Shown: positions 50,989 to 60,623 of the stretch, piece by piece | Layout of the letters: each line of letters opens with the position of its first letter | Position numbering within the stretch: position 1 is the stretch's first letter | NCBI RefSeq assembly: GCF_003860565.1 | Contig: NZ_CP034157.1 | Location: 310,001 to 374,000, forward strand | Source of the DNA: Cloacibacterium normanense | Lineage (GTDB): Bacteria; Bacteroidota; Bacteroidia; Flavobacteriales; Weeksellaceae | Direction of reading: 5' to 3' | DNA length: 64,000 nucleotides | Program-made: the position numbers and the translations under genes | Notes under the pieces: model-generated | Told to the model about the DNA's origin: nothing | Seen by the model: the letters and a program-made list of their open reading frames with translations, nothing else | Databases searched by the model: none

Positions 50989-50992
50989 CAGA

Positions 50993-51547
50993 ATGTTTAA
51001 AAAATTAGCAGTCATTTTGTTAGCGTTTTCTGCATTGGCTTGTAGTGAAGAAGCAAAACCTAAACCCAAAGGTGAATTGCGTCTAGAATATCCACAGCCT
51101 CATTATCAAGCATTTACAAATCCATGTGCTTATACTTTTGAATATTCAGATTTTGCAGCAATAGCAGATGCTAAACAAGCATGTTGGTATAATTTGCGTT
51201 ATCCCAAAATGAAAGCCAATGTTTTCATTACGTATTTTCAGGTGAAAAATGATTTTGATGCGCACGTAAAAGAAGTGGAAAAAATGGTTTACGGACATAC
51301 CATTAAAGCTTCAGCTATCGAAACCAAGTCTTTTTCTTATCCTGAGAAAAAAGTTTATGGAAATGTGTATGAATTAAAGGGAGAAAGTGCTTCTAATATT
51401 CAGATTTTTATCACAGACAGTACCAGACATTTTGTAACAGCGAATTTATATTTTAATACAAGACCAAAACCAGATTCACTCGCACCTGCAGTAGATTATA
51501 TTAAAAAAGACTTGCTGCACATGATTGATACTTTTCAGTGGAAGTAG
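50993..51547 (+). CDS. gldD: gliding motility lipoprotein GldD
   Basis: A 184-residue lipoprotein (MFKKLAVILLAFSALAC, lipobox ALAC). The mature part has the GldD pattern LRLEYPQPHYQAF and CAYTFEYSDFAAI, then CWYNLRYPKMKANVFITYF. GldD is required for gliding motility and T9SS function in Flavobacteriia. The presence of T9SS cargo elsewhere in the window (4.1 and 10 kb) agrees with this. Confidence 0.93.
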   Translation: MFKKLAVILLAFSALACSEEAKPKPKGELRLEYPQPHYQAFTNPCAYTFEYSDFAAIADAKQACWYNLRYPKMKANVFITYFQVKNDFDAHVKEVEKMVYGHTIKASAIETKSFSYPEKKVYGNVYELKGESASNIQIFITDSTRHFVTANLYFNTRPKPDSLAPAVDYIKKDLLHMIDTFQWK

Positions 51548-51615
51548 TTTGAGTGGGAGAGTTGGAGAGTTGGAGAGAAAAAATAATATATAAAAACAAT
51601 AAATAATATCTACAT

Positions 51616-52536
51616 ATGAAATTATTAGCAGTAGGAACTGTAGCATTTGATGCCATAGAAACGCCTTTTGGTAAAACTGATAAAATTTTAGGAGGAGCAG
51701 CTACTTATATAGGTTTAGCCGCTTCTGTAATGAAAACAGACGTGAGTTTGGTTTCGGTGATTGGTGGAGATTTTCCACAGCACTATTTAGATATGATGAC
51801 TTCTAAAGGAATCAATATCGATGGAGTAGAAATGATTAAGGACGGGAAAACATTTTTCTGGAGTGGGAAATATCATAACGACCTTAATTCTAGAGATACT
51901 TTGGCTACAGAACTGAATGTTCTAGAAAATTTCGACCCAAAAATTCCAGAATCTGCAAAAGATGCCGAAGTTTTACTTTTAGGAAATCTGCATCCTGCTG
52001 TACAATTAGCCGTGTTAGATAGAATGGAAAAACGTCCACAATTGGTGATTTTAGATACCATGAACTTCTGGATGGATCTTACTTGGGATTTATTATTGGA
52101 GGTAATTGCTAAAACAGACGTTATTACCATTAATGATGAAGAAGCGCGTCAACTTTCTGGAGAATATTCTCTGGTAAAAGCAGCGCAAAAAATCCACGAA
52201 ATGGGACCAGAATTCGTGATTATCAAAAAAGGAGAACACGGAGCATTGTTATTTAATGATGGAAAAATCTTTGCAATTCCAGCATTGCCATTAGAAGAAG
52301 TTTTTGATCCAACTGGAGCTGGAGATACTTTCGCAGGTGGTTTTGCAGCGTATTTGACTAAAAACCAAGAATTTACTTTCGAAGAAATGAAATCTGCATT
52401 AATTGTCGGTTCTGCAATGGCAAGTTTCACGGTAGAAAAATTCGGAACTCAACGTTTAGAAGAAGTTACCGAAGCCGAAATGATTGGCAGAATAAAACAA
52501 TTTAAAGAACTCACCACTTTCGAAGTGAAACTTTAA
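51616..52536 (+). CDS. PfkB family carbohydrate kinase
   Basis: A 306-residue ribokinase-like sugar or nucleoside kinase. The N-terminal GGAATYIGLAASVMKTDVSL and the C-terminal EEVFDPTGAGDTFAGGFAAY (anion hole and catalytic Asp) are the two PfkB signatures. LDTMNFWMDLTWDLL is typical of the group often placed with adenosine or sugar kinases. Substrate unknown. Confidence 0.9.
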   Translation: MKLLAVGTVAFDAIETPFGKTDKILGGAATYIGLAASVMKTDVSLVSVIGGDFPQHYLDMMTSKGINIDGVEMIKDGKTFFWSGKYHNDLNSRDTLATELNVLENFDPKIPESAKDAEVLLLGNLHPAVQLAVLDRMEKRPQLVILDTMNFWMDLTWDLLLEVIAKTDVITINDEEARQLSGEYSLVKAAQKIHEMGPEFVIIKKGEHGALLFNDGKIFAIPALPLEEVFDPTGAGDTFAGGFAAYLTKNQEFTFEEMKSALIVGSAMASFTVEKFGTQRLEEVTEAEMIGRIKQFKELTTFEVKL

Positions 52537-52581
52537 AAACGTTTTGAAAACGCAGATTACCATGAATTTTCAACTTTTATT

Positions 52582-52728
52582 AAACGCAAAGTTTATAAAA
52601 TTGAAATAAAATATCAAGAGAGCAAAGTTAGATTCGCTAGCGAATTGATAAAGCGAACGCTTAAAACGAATTTATTTGTATTCTTTGCTCCCTAAAATTG
52701 TTCATAGGATTAATAAAATCTTTGCGTT
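52582..52728. repeat. MITE-like element E2
   Basis: Terminal inverted repeats AAACGCAAAG (52582-52591) and CTTTGCGTT (52720-52728), inner inverted repeats GAGCAAAG/CTTTGCTC, and the palindrome ATTCGCTAGCGAAT at 52632-52645. It is E1 (43110-43265) in the other orientation. Apart from it, the gap 52537-52878 shows no gene. Confidence 0.75.
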
Positions 52729-52878
52729 GTATAAAATTTAGATTGCAAAATAATTTTAAGAAATAATTAACTCCCTTTTAAATTTTATTTGAAAGGGATT
52801 TTTTTTAGCTTTGAGGCTGTAAATTTTTGGAAAGATGAACGTTAGGATTTCCAATTGCAATTGAAAATTGAAGAAAAC

Positions 52879-54705
52879 ATGAAAAAAACGTTAAGTTTAG
52901 TCCTCTTTTTAGCTTTTGTAAGCTATCAATCACAGTATCTTATTATAGGAAAAGACAGTATTTCTGTAGATAAATTCAAAACAGAAAATAAATATGGTTT
53001 AGAAAATTCTGGCATAGAAAATACCGTGAAAACGTATGTAGATTTTAAGTTGCTCCAGAATTTTGCTCTAGAAAAAAGAGCAGACACTTTAGGCTATTTC
53101 AAAAAAACAATGGCCGAAAAAGAGCAAGAACTTAGAGAAGAGAGCTTTTATCCTAAAGAAATCATGCAGTCTTCGCTTCAACAGTATTTTTCATCCAACT
53201 TGATTGAAAAGAAAATTCAGGTTTTCTATGTAGAAAAAACAGCTGACGATAAAAATGATTACAATCAAATCTATAATGACGTAAAATCGGGTAAAATTAC
53301 CTTAGAAAAAGCGATTATAGATTACACTAAACAGAAACCAGAACCATTTTTTGTAAAATCTGGCAATGTAGATGTAGAACTGAATAGGCAACTAGAACTT
53401 TTGCAGCCTGGTCAGTTTACACAATTGGTCAATAGTGCTACAGTTGCGGCTTTTGCGAAGTTGGTAGACAGAAGACCTTCATTAGGTTACATTATTTTTG
53501 GAATGATTTCTTATCCTAAAAATGAGGAATCAGAAAAAATGAAATCTCAAATTTTTGAAGCGCTGAAATCTGGAAAAAAATTCGAAGAAGTAGCACAATT
53601 ATACGGTTCTACAGAAGCTGAGAAGAAAAATGCAGGCGTAGTAATGGGTTCTCCAGTATTGCCAGACGCAGTTTATGAAGCTTTCAAAAATAAAAAGCAA
53701 GGAGAATACACCGAACCTATTTTAATAGGGGAAAAATATTTTGTGTTCAATTTGTATTCGGTGGTTCCTTATCAAAGTTCAGAAAAATACAATCCTATGT
53801 TCATTAGAGACATGATGGATTCGCCTTTTGCAGATGTGGCGTACAATAAATTGATAGAATCGTTGGTTAAATCTATAGATTACAAAGAATTCCCAGATTT
53901 CAAAAAAATTAAGAAATCATATCAGGATTATTTGGCTTTTAAAAATGATAAAGCAGTTTTGTATCAATTCAATAAAGATGTTTTCACTTTTGGTGATTTG
54001 AAAACGCTGTTGTCTGAAAATTTTAAAAATGCAGATAAATTAACGAAAGAACAATGGTCTGCTTTCCTTGATTCTAAAAGAGGAAATGATGTTTTTGCCG
54101 TTTATTCTAGAGATTTTGTCAAAAAACCAGAAATTAAAGAGCAATTGTTAAAAACTCAACAAAACTTATTGGCAGATTTTCTTTTCAGTGAGTGGATTGA
54201 AAAGGAACTCACCAACAAGCCAGAATTATTGGATGATTATTTCAAAAAAAATCAACAAAAGTATATTTGGGAAAAAAGAGCTGATGCAAGAGTGGCGATT
54301 TTAACCGATTTAAGCATAGAAAAAGACATCACCAAAGAAATTAAAGATGCTAAAAATTGGGATGCTCTCAATAAAAAATATTACGGGAAACTGAATGATA
54401 AGCAGCAACTCATGGTACATTTCGAAAAAGGTGAAATGTCTGAAAATGCAGAAGTTTTCCAAGTGAATAAAGTTCCTTTCGAAAAAGGGATTCAAAAAGT
54501 GAAACTGGGAGAGAGATTACTCATCATCGCTATTGATGGAATTTTACCGAGTTCACCCATGACCAAAGAAGAAGCCATGGAGGAATTAAGAGTAGATGTG
54601 AGAGAAGACATTTTAGCAAAAACGATTGCAGAACAACGTCAGAAAACAAAAATTGTAATAGAACCAAGTTTTAATGCTGAACTTGAGAAGAATTTTAAGA
54701 AATAA
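52879..54705 (+). CDS. periplasmic parvulin-type peptidyl-prolyl isomerase
   Basis: A 608-residue protein, started at MKKTLSLVLFLAFVSYQSQ (ATG at 52879) to give a signal peptide. A PpiC/parvulin domain lies at about 200-300 (LGYIIFGMISYPKNEESEKM, GKKFEEVAQLYG, VVMGSPVLPDAVYEAF). The rest is SurA-like helical. It is followed by the shorter SurA-like gene; the pair probably folds outer-membrane proteins. Confidence 0.88.
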   Translation: MKKTLSLVLFLAFVSYQSQYLIIGKDSISVDKFKTENKYGLENSGIENTVKTYVDFKLLQNFALEKRADTLGYFKKTMAEKEQELREESFYPKEIMQSSLQQYFSSNLIEKKIQVFYVEKTADDKNDYNQIYNDVKSGKITLEKAIIDYTKQKPEPFFVKSGNVDVELNRQLELLQPGQFTQLVNSATVAAFAKLVDRRPSLGYIIFGMISYPKNEESEKMKSQIFEALKSGKKFEEVAQLYGSTEAEKKNAGVVMGSPVLPDAVYEAFKNKKQGEYTEPILIGEKYFVFNLYSVVPYQSSEKYNPMFIRDMMDSPFADVAYNKLIESLVKSIDYKEFPDFKKIKKSYQDYLAFKNDKAVLYQFNKDVFTFGDLKTLLSENFKNADKLTKEQWSAFLDSKRGNDVFAVYSRDFVKKPEIKEQLLKTQQNLLADFLFSEWIEKELTNKPELLDDYFKKNQQKYIWEKRADARVAILTDLSIEKDITKEIKDAKNWDALNKKYYGKLNDKQQLMVHFEKGEMSENAEVFQVNKVPFEKGIQKVKLGERLLIIAIDGILPSSPMTKEEAMEELRVDVREDILAKTIAEQRQKTKIVIEPSFNAELEKNFKK

Positions 54706-54784
54706 TTATAATAAAAATTATAGGAAATCTCGCAGAGAATCATAATTTTGCAAATCAGTTAAAAATTTAACAATGATTAAAAAC

Positions 54785-56137
54785 ATGAAATATTTATTTG
54801 CATTGAGTTTTTTGGTAACCCTCATTTCTTTTAATGCAAATGCACAAGTGAAAAAAGGAGATTTAGTAGATGGAATTTCTGCAGTGGTAGGAGACGAAAT
54901 CGTATTAGAGTCAGATATTTTAGAACAACAAAACTACGCTATTCAACAAGGTGCTGCACAAACCAATAAATGCGAATTTATGGAGCAGATTTTGAGCAAT
55001 AAACTTTTGATTTATAAAGCGAAAAAAGATACTCTTATTCAAGACAGAACTGCTGCAATTAGAGCACAAGCTGGTGATAAATACAATCAGATTTTATCTC
55101 AGTTTCCATCAGAAAGAGCGATGCTAGATTCTTATAAATTCCGTTCTTCTTACGAAATGAAAAACGTGATTGAAAAAATGGATGTTGATAACTATTATGG
55201 TCAAGCTAAATATGCGCTAATCACCGATAAAGTAAACATCACACCAAATGAAGTAACCGATTTTTATAACGCTTTCAAATACCAATTGCCACAAGTAAAA
55301 GATGAGGTAGTGCTTTCTAAAATTGTAATGTTTCCTAAACTTACAGATGCGCACAAACAAGAAATCATTGATAAACTTAAAAAAATCAAACAAGATATTT
55401 TAAACGGAGAAACTTTCGAAAATAAAGCAAGAATCTATTCTGATGACCCAGGTTCAGCTGCAAATGGTGGTTTGTATACCAACATCGGAAGAGGAAAAAT
55501 GGTGAAGATTTTCGAAGCTACTGCGCTTAATCTTCAAGAAGGAGAAATTTCTGATCCTGTAGAATCTGAATTTGGTTTCCATATCATTCAATTGGTGAAA
55601 AAATCTGGTAAATTGTACGATGCAAGACATATTCTTTTAAAAGCAGAACCAAATGCTGAAGAAATTGCCACTGCAAAAGCAGAAATGGAACAAATTAGAA
55701 AAGATATCCTTGAAGGAAAAACTACTTTCAAAGATGCTGCTTACAAGCATTCTGATGATAAAAATACCAAGTTTAATGCAGGGGTAATTCCAGCGGAAGA
55801 TGGTTCAGACAGACAAGAAAAAATTAATCTTCCAGCAACTGTTGCTTATCAAATTGCAGGGGTAAATAAAGGAGATTTAACAGAAGTTTTCATGGATGAA
55901 CTCAATCAGAAAAAAGCGGTAGTTTTAATGAAAGTGAATGACATTATTCCTGAACATTCTCTAGATATTGCTACAGATTTTGAAAGAATTAAAAGTTTTG
56001 CTCTAAACAAAAAGAAAAATGAAGTCTTAGAAAAATGGGTAAAAGAAAATCTAGCAGATACTTTTATCTCGTTAGACAACCGTTACAAAGATTGCCAGTT
56101 TAAAACCGATTGGAACAAAGCAGCAATCGTTAAATAA
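54785..56137 (+). CDS. SurA-like peptidyl-prolyl isomerase
   Basis: A 450-residue periplasmic chaperone with signal peptide (MKYLFALSFLVTLISFNANAQ). The N-terminal SurA domain (VDGISAVVGDEIVLESDILE) is followed by two parvulin domains (about 170-275 and 280-385): VLSKIVMFPK and SEFGFHIIQLVKKSG, then YDARHILLKAEPN. TAATTTTG at 54743-54750 is a good -7 box. A terminator follows. Confidence 0.92.
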   Translation: MKYLFALSFLVTLISFNANAQVKKGDLVDGISAVVGDEIVLESDILEQQNYAIQQGAAQTNKCEFMEQILSNKLLIYKAKKDTLIQDRTAAIRAQAGDKYNQILSQFPSERAMLDSYKFRSSYEMKNVIEKMDVDNYYGQAKYALITDKVNITPNEVTDFYNAFKYQLPQVKDEVVLSKIVMFPKLTDAHKQEIIDKLKKIKQDILNGETFENKARIYSDDPGSAANGGLYTNIGRGKMVKIFEATALNLQEGEISDPVESEFGFHIIQLVKKSGKLYDARHILLKAEPNAEEIATAKAEMEQIRKDILEGKTTFKDAAYKHSDDKNTKFNAGVIPAEDGSDRQEKINLPATVAYQIAGVNKGDLTEVFMDELNQKKAVVLMKVNDIIPEHSLDIATDFERIKSFALNKKKNEVLEKWVKENLADTFISLDNRYKDCQFKTDWNKAAIVK

Positions 56138-56160
56138 TTTTAAAAATTTCCCACTATATC

Positions 56161-56182
56161 AATCCCGAAACTTTTCGGGATT
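56161..56182 (+). terminator. terminator of the SurA-like gene
   Basis: A 10-bp stem AATCCCGAAA/TTTCGGGATT with a T run. The rest of the gap 56183-56451 shows no gene; a TATCTTTA box lies at 56431-56438. Confidence 0.9.
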
Positions 56183-56451
56183 TTTTATTTTAAATGGATT
56201 TAGATTTTAACAATAAAAATCGAAGATTTTTTTAAATGACCTCAGTTTCGAAGGCGTATAGAAATTCAAAATAAAATCCGTTAAAAATTCCTGCTGTTTG
56301 AACTCGTCAGTATGACGAGAGAGTTTCAGGGATTTTAGGATTTTATTTTTAATTTTAGCCGAAGAAAGTGAAGTCTTGATTTTGGGTTCTTTTCATCAAG
56401 GAAAAGAACATAATTAATTTTTAAAAATCTTATCTTTAAACAAAAAATTTC

Positions 56452-57384
56452 ATGAACAGAATTACTCAACTTTTTAATATTAAATATCCCATTATTCAAG
56501 GAGGTATGATTTGGCATTCTGGCTATAAATTGGCTGCTGCGGTTTCTAATGCTGGTGGATTGGGTTTAATTGGTGCAGGAAGTATGTATCCAGATGTTTT
56601 AAGAGAGCATATTCAGAAATGTAAACTCGCTACGGATAAACCTTTTGGCGTAAATGTTCCGATGTTGTACCCTAATATTGAAGAGATTATTCAGATAATT
56701 TTAGAAGAAAAAGTCCCTATCGTTTTTACTTCTGCTGGAAATCCGAAAACGTATACTGAAATTTTAAAAAAAGAAGGAAGAAAAGTTGCACATGTAGTAT
56801 CTTCTGTAAAATTTGCAAAAAAATGCCAAGAAGCAGGAGTAGACGCAGTTGTAGCAGAAGGATTTGAAGCGGGTGGACATAACGGAAGAGAAGAAACTAC
56901 TACACTTTCTCTCATTCCGAATGTTCGTAGAAATATAGAAATTCCGCTCATTGCAGCTGGTGGAATTGCGGTAGGAAGCCAAATGAAAGCAGCGATGATT
57001 CTGGGAGCTGATGGTGTTCAAATTGGTTCTAGATTTGCCGCAACCGTAGAAGCAAGCGCTCATGAAAATTGGAAACAAAAAATTGTAGAAACTCAGGAAG
57101 GAGATACGCAATTGACTCTAAAAGAATTGGCGCCAGTTCGTCTCGTAAAGAATAAATTTTTCTATGAACTGGAAGAAATTTACAAAGAAGGAAAAGATAT
57201 TGAAGCTTTGCAGGACAAACTCGGGAAGCGAAGAGCAAAACGTGGAATGTTCGAAGGAGATTTAGAAGAAGGCGAATTGGAAATTGGACAATCTTCTGCT
57301 TTAATCGATGAGATTTTAACGGTGGAACAAGTTTTTCAAAAATTATTGAAAGAGTTTGAGGAGGCGGATTTTTCTAAATTTTAA
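56452..57384 (+). CDS. nitronate monooxygenase / FabK-like flavin enzyme
   Basis: A 310-residue TIM-barrel flavoprotein: IKYPIIQGGMIWHSGYKLA, AVSNAGGLGLIGAGSM, VDAVVAEGFEAGGHNGREE (with the catalytic His), IPLIAAGGIAVGSQMKAAMI and GADGVQIGSRFAATVEAS. This is the NMO/FabK family; which reaction (nitronate oxidation or enoyl reduction) cannot be told from the sequence alone. It is monocistronic. Confidence 0.88.
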   Translation: MNRITQLFNIKYPIIQGGMIWHSGYKLAAAVSNAGGLGLIGAGSMYPDVLREHIQKCKLATDKPFGVNVPMLYPNIEEIIQIILEEKVPIVFTSAGNPKTYTEILKKEGRKVAHVVSSVKFAKKCQEAGVDAVVAEGFEAGGHNGREETTTLSLIPNVRRNIEIPLIAAGGIAVGSQMKAAMILGADGVQIGSRFAATVEASAHENWKQKIVETQEGDTQLTLKELAPVRLVKNKFFYELEEIYKEGKDIEALQDKLGKRRAKRGMFEGDLEEGELEIGQSSALIDEILTVEQVFQKLLKEFEEADFSKF

Positions 57385-57404
57385 AAATTTTGATAGAAAT
57401 AAAA

Positions 57405-57437
57405 AACGCTTTCAGGGTTTTAAACCCTAAAAGCGTT
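57405..57437 (+). terminator. terminator-like hairpin after the flavin enzyme gene
   Basis: AACGCTTT and AGGGTTT pair with AAACCCT and AAAGCGTT, each pair of arms separated by one mismatch. There is no long T run. Confidence 0.65.
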
Positions 57438-57450
57438 CGTCAAAACAAAG

Positions 57451-57477
57451 CCAGCGCTCCCAATTTGGGAGCGCTGG
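57451..57477. repeat. G/C-rich perfect palindrome
   Basis: A 13-bp stem CCAGCGCTCCCAA and complement around one T. It follows the previous hairpin directly and lacks a T run, so it looks like an inserted palindrome rather than a second terminator. Confidence 0.75.
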
Positions 57478-57508
57478 TTGTACAAAAAAATATGAAAACT
57501 CTGATTTA

Positions 57509-57802
57509 TTATTTTTTATAATGCTCTAATGCTGCATGTAATTGCATAAAACCACCACCGTTAAAAAGGCCTTCTAAGCCGTTTTGAGCTAGAAATTGGC
57601 AAGCTTGTCCGCTTCTTCCTCCACTTCTACAGAAAATGATTTTTGGGCCTTTCATTTCCTTGATTTCGTCTAATCTTAAAGGAACAGTTGCTAAAGGTAT
57701 ATTTACAGCGCCTTCTATTGCGCCGTCCATTTGTAATTCTTCTGGTTGTCTTACGTCGATTAAGTGATATTCACCTGAATTTAAAATTTCTTCAAAAGTC
57801 AT
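57509..57802 (-). CDS. single-domain rhodanese
   Basis: A 97-residue rhodanese: YHLIDVRQPEELQMDGAIEG, then AVNIPLATVPLRL and the active-site loop IFCRSGGRSGQ with the catalytic Cys. It transfers sulfur or senses thiosulfate/cyanide. It ends in LHAALEHYKK. No partner in the window. Confidence 0.93.
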   Translation of the reverse strand: MTFEEILNSGEYHLIDVRQPEELQMDGAIEGAVNIPLATVPLRLDEIKEMKGPKIIFCRSGGRSGQACQFLAQNGLEGLFNGGGFMQLHAALEHYKK

Positions 57803-57918
57803 TTTTTATTTTTTTAATTATTATTCATTCATTTTTACAGGGCAAAAATAGAAAAAAACTTAACTTCGCACTGTAATTTATGTTACAGACTATAAATTAT
57901 ACCAAAATCATTGAATAA

Positions 57919-58025
57919 AAACGCAAAGTCGCTAGAAGAATTTATAAAAATAAAATCTTTTTAAGTCACTAGAAAATCATTGATTTTCCAAAATAAAACA
58001 AACGAAGTTTGTTAAAACTTTGCGT
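57919..58025. repeat. MITE-like element E3 (shorter variant)
   Basis: Ends AAACGCAAAG (57919-57928) and CTTTGCGT (58018-58025) match E1 and E2. The core differs: it contains the palindrome AAAATCATTGATTTT and AACAAAC/GTTTGTT. A further CTTTGCGTT at 58062-58070 overlaps the queG leader. Confidence 0.6.
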
Positions 58026-58078
58026 CTTAAAAACGTAAAAATAAAAAAAATATATTTGCGCCTTTGCGTTAAAAATTA

Positions 58079-59002
58079 ATGAATTATTCTCAACTGATTA
58101 AGCAAAAAGCCGAAAAATTCGGGTTTCAATCTTGTGGAATTTCTAAAGCAGAATTTCTAGAAGAAGAAGCGCCACGTCTTGAAGCTTGGCTTAATAAAGG
58201 CTATCACGGCGAAATGAAATACATGGAAAATCATTTCGACAAAAGGTTGAACCCAATACTTTTGGTAGATGGTGCAAAATCAGTCATTTCGCTTTCTTAT
58301 AATTATTTTCCTAAAGTAAAAATAGATGAAATCAATAATTTCAAAATTTCAAAATATGCTTACGGAGAAGATTACCATGAAGTCATCAAAGATATTTTAA
58401 AAGAAATGGTGACTGAACTGCAGGAAGAAATTGGTGAGTTTGGTTTCAGGGTTTTTGTAGATTCTGCTCCTGTTTTAGAAAAAGCTTGGGCTAGAAAATC
58501 TGGTTTAGGTTGGGTAGGGAAAAATGCGAATCTGATTACCAAAAAGCATGGTTCTTTCTATTTTTTAGCAGAAATTATTTGTGATTTAGAGCTAGACTAT
58601 GATTTGGCGGTTACAGATCATTGTGGAAGTTGCAGAGCGTGTATAGATGCTTGTCCTACTCAAGCCATCGTTTCAGATAGAATAGTAGATGGCAGCAAGT
58701 GTATTTCTTATGCTACGATTGAGTTGAAAAACGAAATTCCAGATTATTTTAACGGAAAAATGGATGATTGGATGTTTGGCTGTGATGTTTGCCAAGATGT
58801 TTGTCCGTGGAACCGATTTTCTGCACCTACTTTACAAGAGAAATTTGCGCCTAATTTCCAAAAACTAAATTTTAGAAAAAACGAATGGAAGGAACTTACT
58901 CAAGAACTCTTTTCTGAAATTTTTAAAAAATCTGCGGTCAAAAGAACCAAGTTTTCTGGATTGATGCGTAATATTAACTTATTGAAGGATCATTCTTTGT
59001 AA
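58079..59002 (+). CDS. queG: epoxyqueuosine reductase
   Basis: A 307-residue cobalamin and iron-sulfur enzyme for the last step of queuosine synthesis in tRNA. The catalytic Asp region [20 protein letters not shown] is followed by [19 protein letters not shown]; the two [4Fe-4S] sites are [12 protein letters not shown] and [10 protein letters not shown], with one more Cys in [18 protein letters not shown] box at 58051-58058 precedes it. Confidence 0.96.
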   Translation: MNYSQLIKQKAEKFGFQSCGISKAEFLEEEAPRLEAWLNKGYHGEMKYMENHFDKRLNPILLVDGAKSVISLSYNYFPKVKIDEINNFKISKYAYGEDYHEVIKDILKEMVTELQEEIGEFGFRVFVDSAPVLEKAWARKSGLGWVGKNANLITKKHGSFYFLAEIICDLELDYDLAVTDHCGSCRACIDACPTQAIVSDRIVDGSKCISYATIELKNEIPDYFNGKMDDWMFGCDVCQDVCPWNRFSAPTLQEKFAPNFQKLNFRKNEWKELTQELFSEIFKKSAVKRTKFSGLMRNINLLKDHSL

Positions 59003-59098
59003 GTTTTATAAAAATAAGAAATAAATTTTTACAAAGCTTTTTCGGAGCATTTACAATTTTAATTTTTCGTTTACCTTTATCTTCGAGAAAAAAATATC

Positions 59099-59779
59099 AT
59101 GAAGAAATTCTTTAAAATTTTATTGAAAACCATTGTTTCTATTGTTGGATTGGTGGCTTTATATTTACTGTGTGCTTATTTATTGCCTTTTATAGAAATT
59201 CCAGCGGAAAAAACCAATGAGCCCAAAAATGTAGAAGCATATATTTTGACCAATGGAGTTCATACGGATTTGGTTTTCCCAGTGAAGTCAAAAGAAATAG
59301 ACTGGAGTCAGAAATTTCCTTATGAAGATACGGTTGCCAAAGATTCTACTTTGAGATACATCGCTATTGGTTGGGGAGATAAAGGATTCTATCTGGATAC
59401 GCCAGCTTGGGCAGATTTAAAATTTTCTACGGCTTTCAAAGCAGCTTTTTGGCTGGGAAATAGTGCGATTCATACTACTTTTTATAAAGAAATGAAACTA
59501 GGAGAGGATTGTAAGAAATTAGAGATGACTTCAGCGCAATATCAAAGGTTGATTAAGTTCATTGATGATGCTATGGATAAAAATGCTGAAGGAAATTACA
59601 TCAACATCAAAACGAAAGCGGTTTACGGTAAAAATGATTCTTTTTACGAAGCAAAAGGCAGTTATAGTTTCTTATTTACCTGCAATACTTGGACGAATGA
59701 AGCTCTGAAAGTTTCTGGGCAAAAAGCTGCATTTTGGACGGCTTCTGATAAAGGAATATTTCAGCATTATCAGTATTAA
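59099..59779 (+). CDS. TIGR02117/DUF2459 family protein
   Basis: A 226-residue protein with a membrane helix at about 10-30 (LKTIVSIVGLVALYLLCAY). The DUF2459 pattern is ILTNGVHTDLVFPVKS, YIAIGWGDKGFYLDTP, LGNSAIHTTFY and FLFTCNTWTNEALKVSG. The family is linked in some bacteria to urate or chloramphenicol-like phenotypes by name only; the real function is unknown. Conserved His and Cys could form a hydrolase site. Confidence 0.85.
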   Translation: MKKFFKILLKTIVSIVGLVALYLLCAYLLPFIEIPAEKTNEPKNVEAYILTNGVHTDLVFPVKSKEIDWSQKFPYEDTVAKDSTLRYIAIGWGDKGFYLDTPAWADLKFSTAFKAAFWLGNSAIHTTFYKEMKLGEDCKKLEMTSAQYQRLIKFIDDAMDKNAEGNYINIKTKAVYGKNDSFYEAKGSYSFLFTCNTWTNEALKVSGQKAAFWTASDKGIFQHYQY

Positions 59780-59810
59780 ATCCAATATTTTAGAATTGTC
59801 TATAAAAGAA

Positions 59811-59854
59811 AATTGATTTTTTGAAGAGAGCGTATCTCAATCAAAAAATCAATT
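59811..59854 (+). terminator. long hairpin after the DUF2459 gene
   Basis: A perfect 14-bp stem AATTGATTTTTTGA and complement (59811-59824 with 59841-59854), with an inner GAGA/TCTC pair. The T run after it is weak. Confidence 0.5.
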
Positions 59855-60010
59855 CTTATAATTTTTCTGAATTCTTTTTGGTGGAAATTTAATTCTTACT
59901 TTAAATTTTTTCTGTGGTGTTTGTTTTTTGTGCATGGGATAAGTGATTTGTGTATTCTAAAATTAAGAAATAAATCATTTTCATGCACTTATATTAATAA
60001 AAATTAATAT

Positions 60011-60544
60011 TTAGGGTTTCACTTTAAGGCTTACTGCTAAGTTTAAGTCGTCTTTTACACTTACCATTCCGCCAAATTTCTTAGGAGGAACAATGTCAAA
60101 CTCGCTAAAACGAAGGGTTTTGTTTCCTACCAAAACCGAATCTTTAAGCGTGAGGTCTACAAAATATTTTTTGACTTTGTTCATCATTTTTACTTGTACA
60201 TAAGCTTTGTAAGTGTTATGGTCTTTTTTGTCTAAAGATAAAAAAGTGATGTTAAGAAAAGGATATTTTTCTGCGTGAATAATATCTCTAAAATCATTGG
60301 TCATGATTCTGTTTTTACAATCGAAATCTTTTACGATAAGATTGATAGAAGTTTCTGCAAATTTGTTATTACTAGAATGGTTGAGTGATAGTGGAACAAG
60401 CTGATGGAAACTGTTATTTACACATTTAAAAGTATTGACATTGGTAGTGCCATTAATGCTTACGTAAGAAGTTTTTTCTTGTGCTGATACGTTGAGAGAT
60501 AATAACAAAACCGCTGTTTTAAGCACTGTAGATAGCGTTTTCAT
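60011..60544 (-). CDS. secreted YceI-like protein
   Basis: A 177-residue protein with a signal peptide (about 1-21). It resembles YceI: SINLIVKDFDCKNRIMTNDF then IIHAEKYPFLNITFLSL and LTLKDSVLVGNKTLRFSEFDI. The YceI fold is a lipocalin-like barrel that binds isoprenoids in the periplasm. The cysteines (41 and 76) are not usual. It is the last of three genes with the porin and the other YceI gene. Confidence 0.75.
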   Translation of the reverse strand: MKTLSTVLKTAVLLLSLNVSAQEKTSYVSINGTTNVNTFKCVNNSFHQLVPLSLNHSSNNKFAETSINLIVKDFDCKNRIMTNDFRDIIHAEKYPFLNITFLSLDKKDHNTYKAYVQVKMMNKVKKYFVDLTLKDSVLVGNKTLRFSEFDIVPPKKFGGMVSVKDDLNLAVSLKVKP

Positions 60545-60623
60545 TTTTATAATTTTTGAGTTGTTTTTATACTATAAAATTACGAAAAATTATAGTGGGA
60601 AATTTTTGATTTTTATCATTAAA

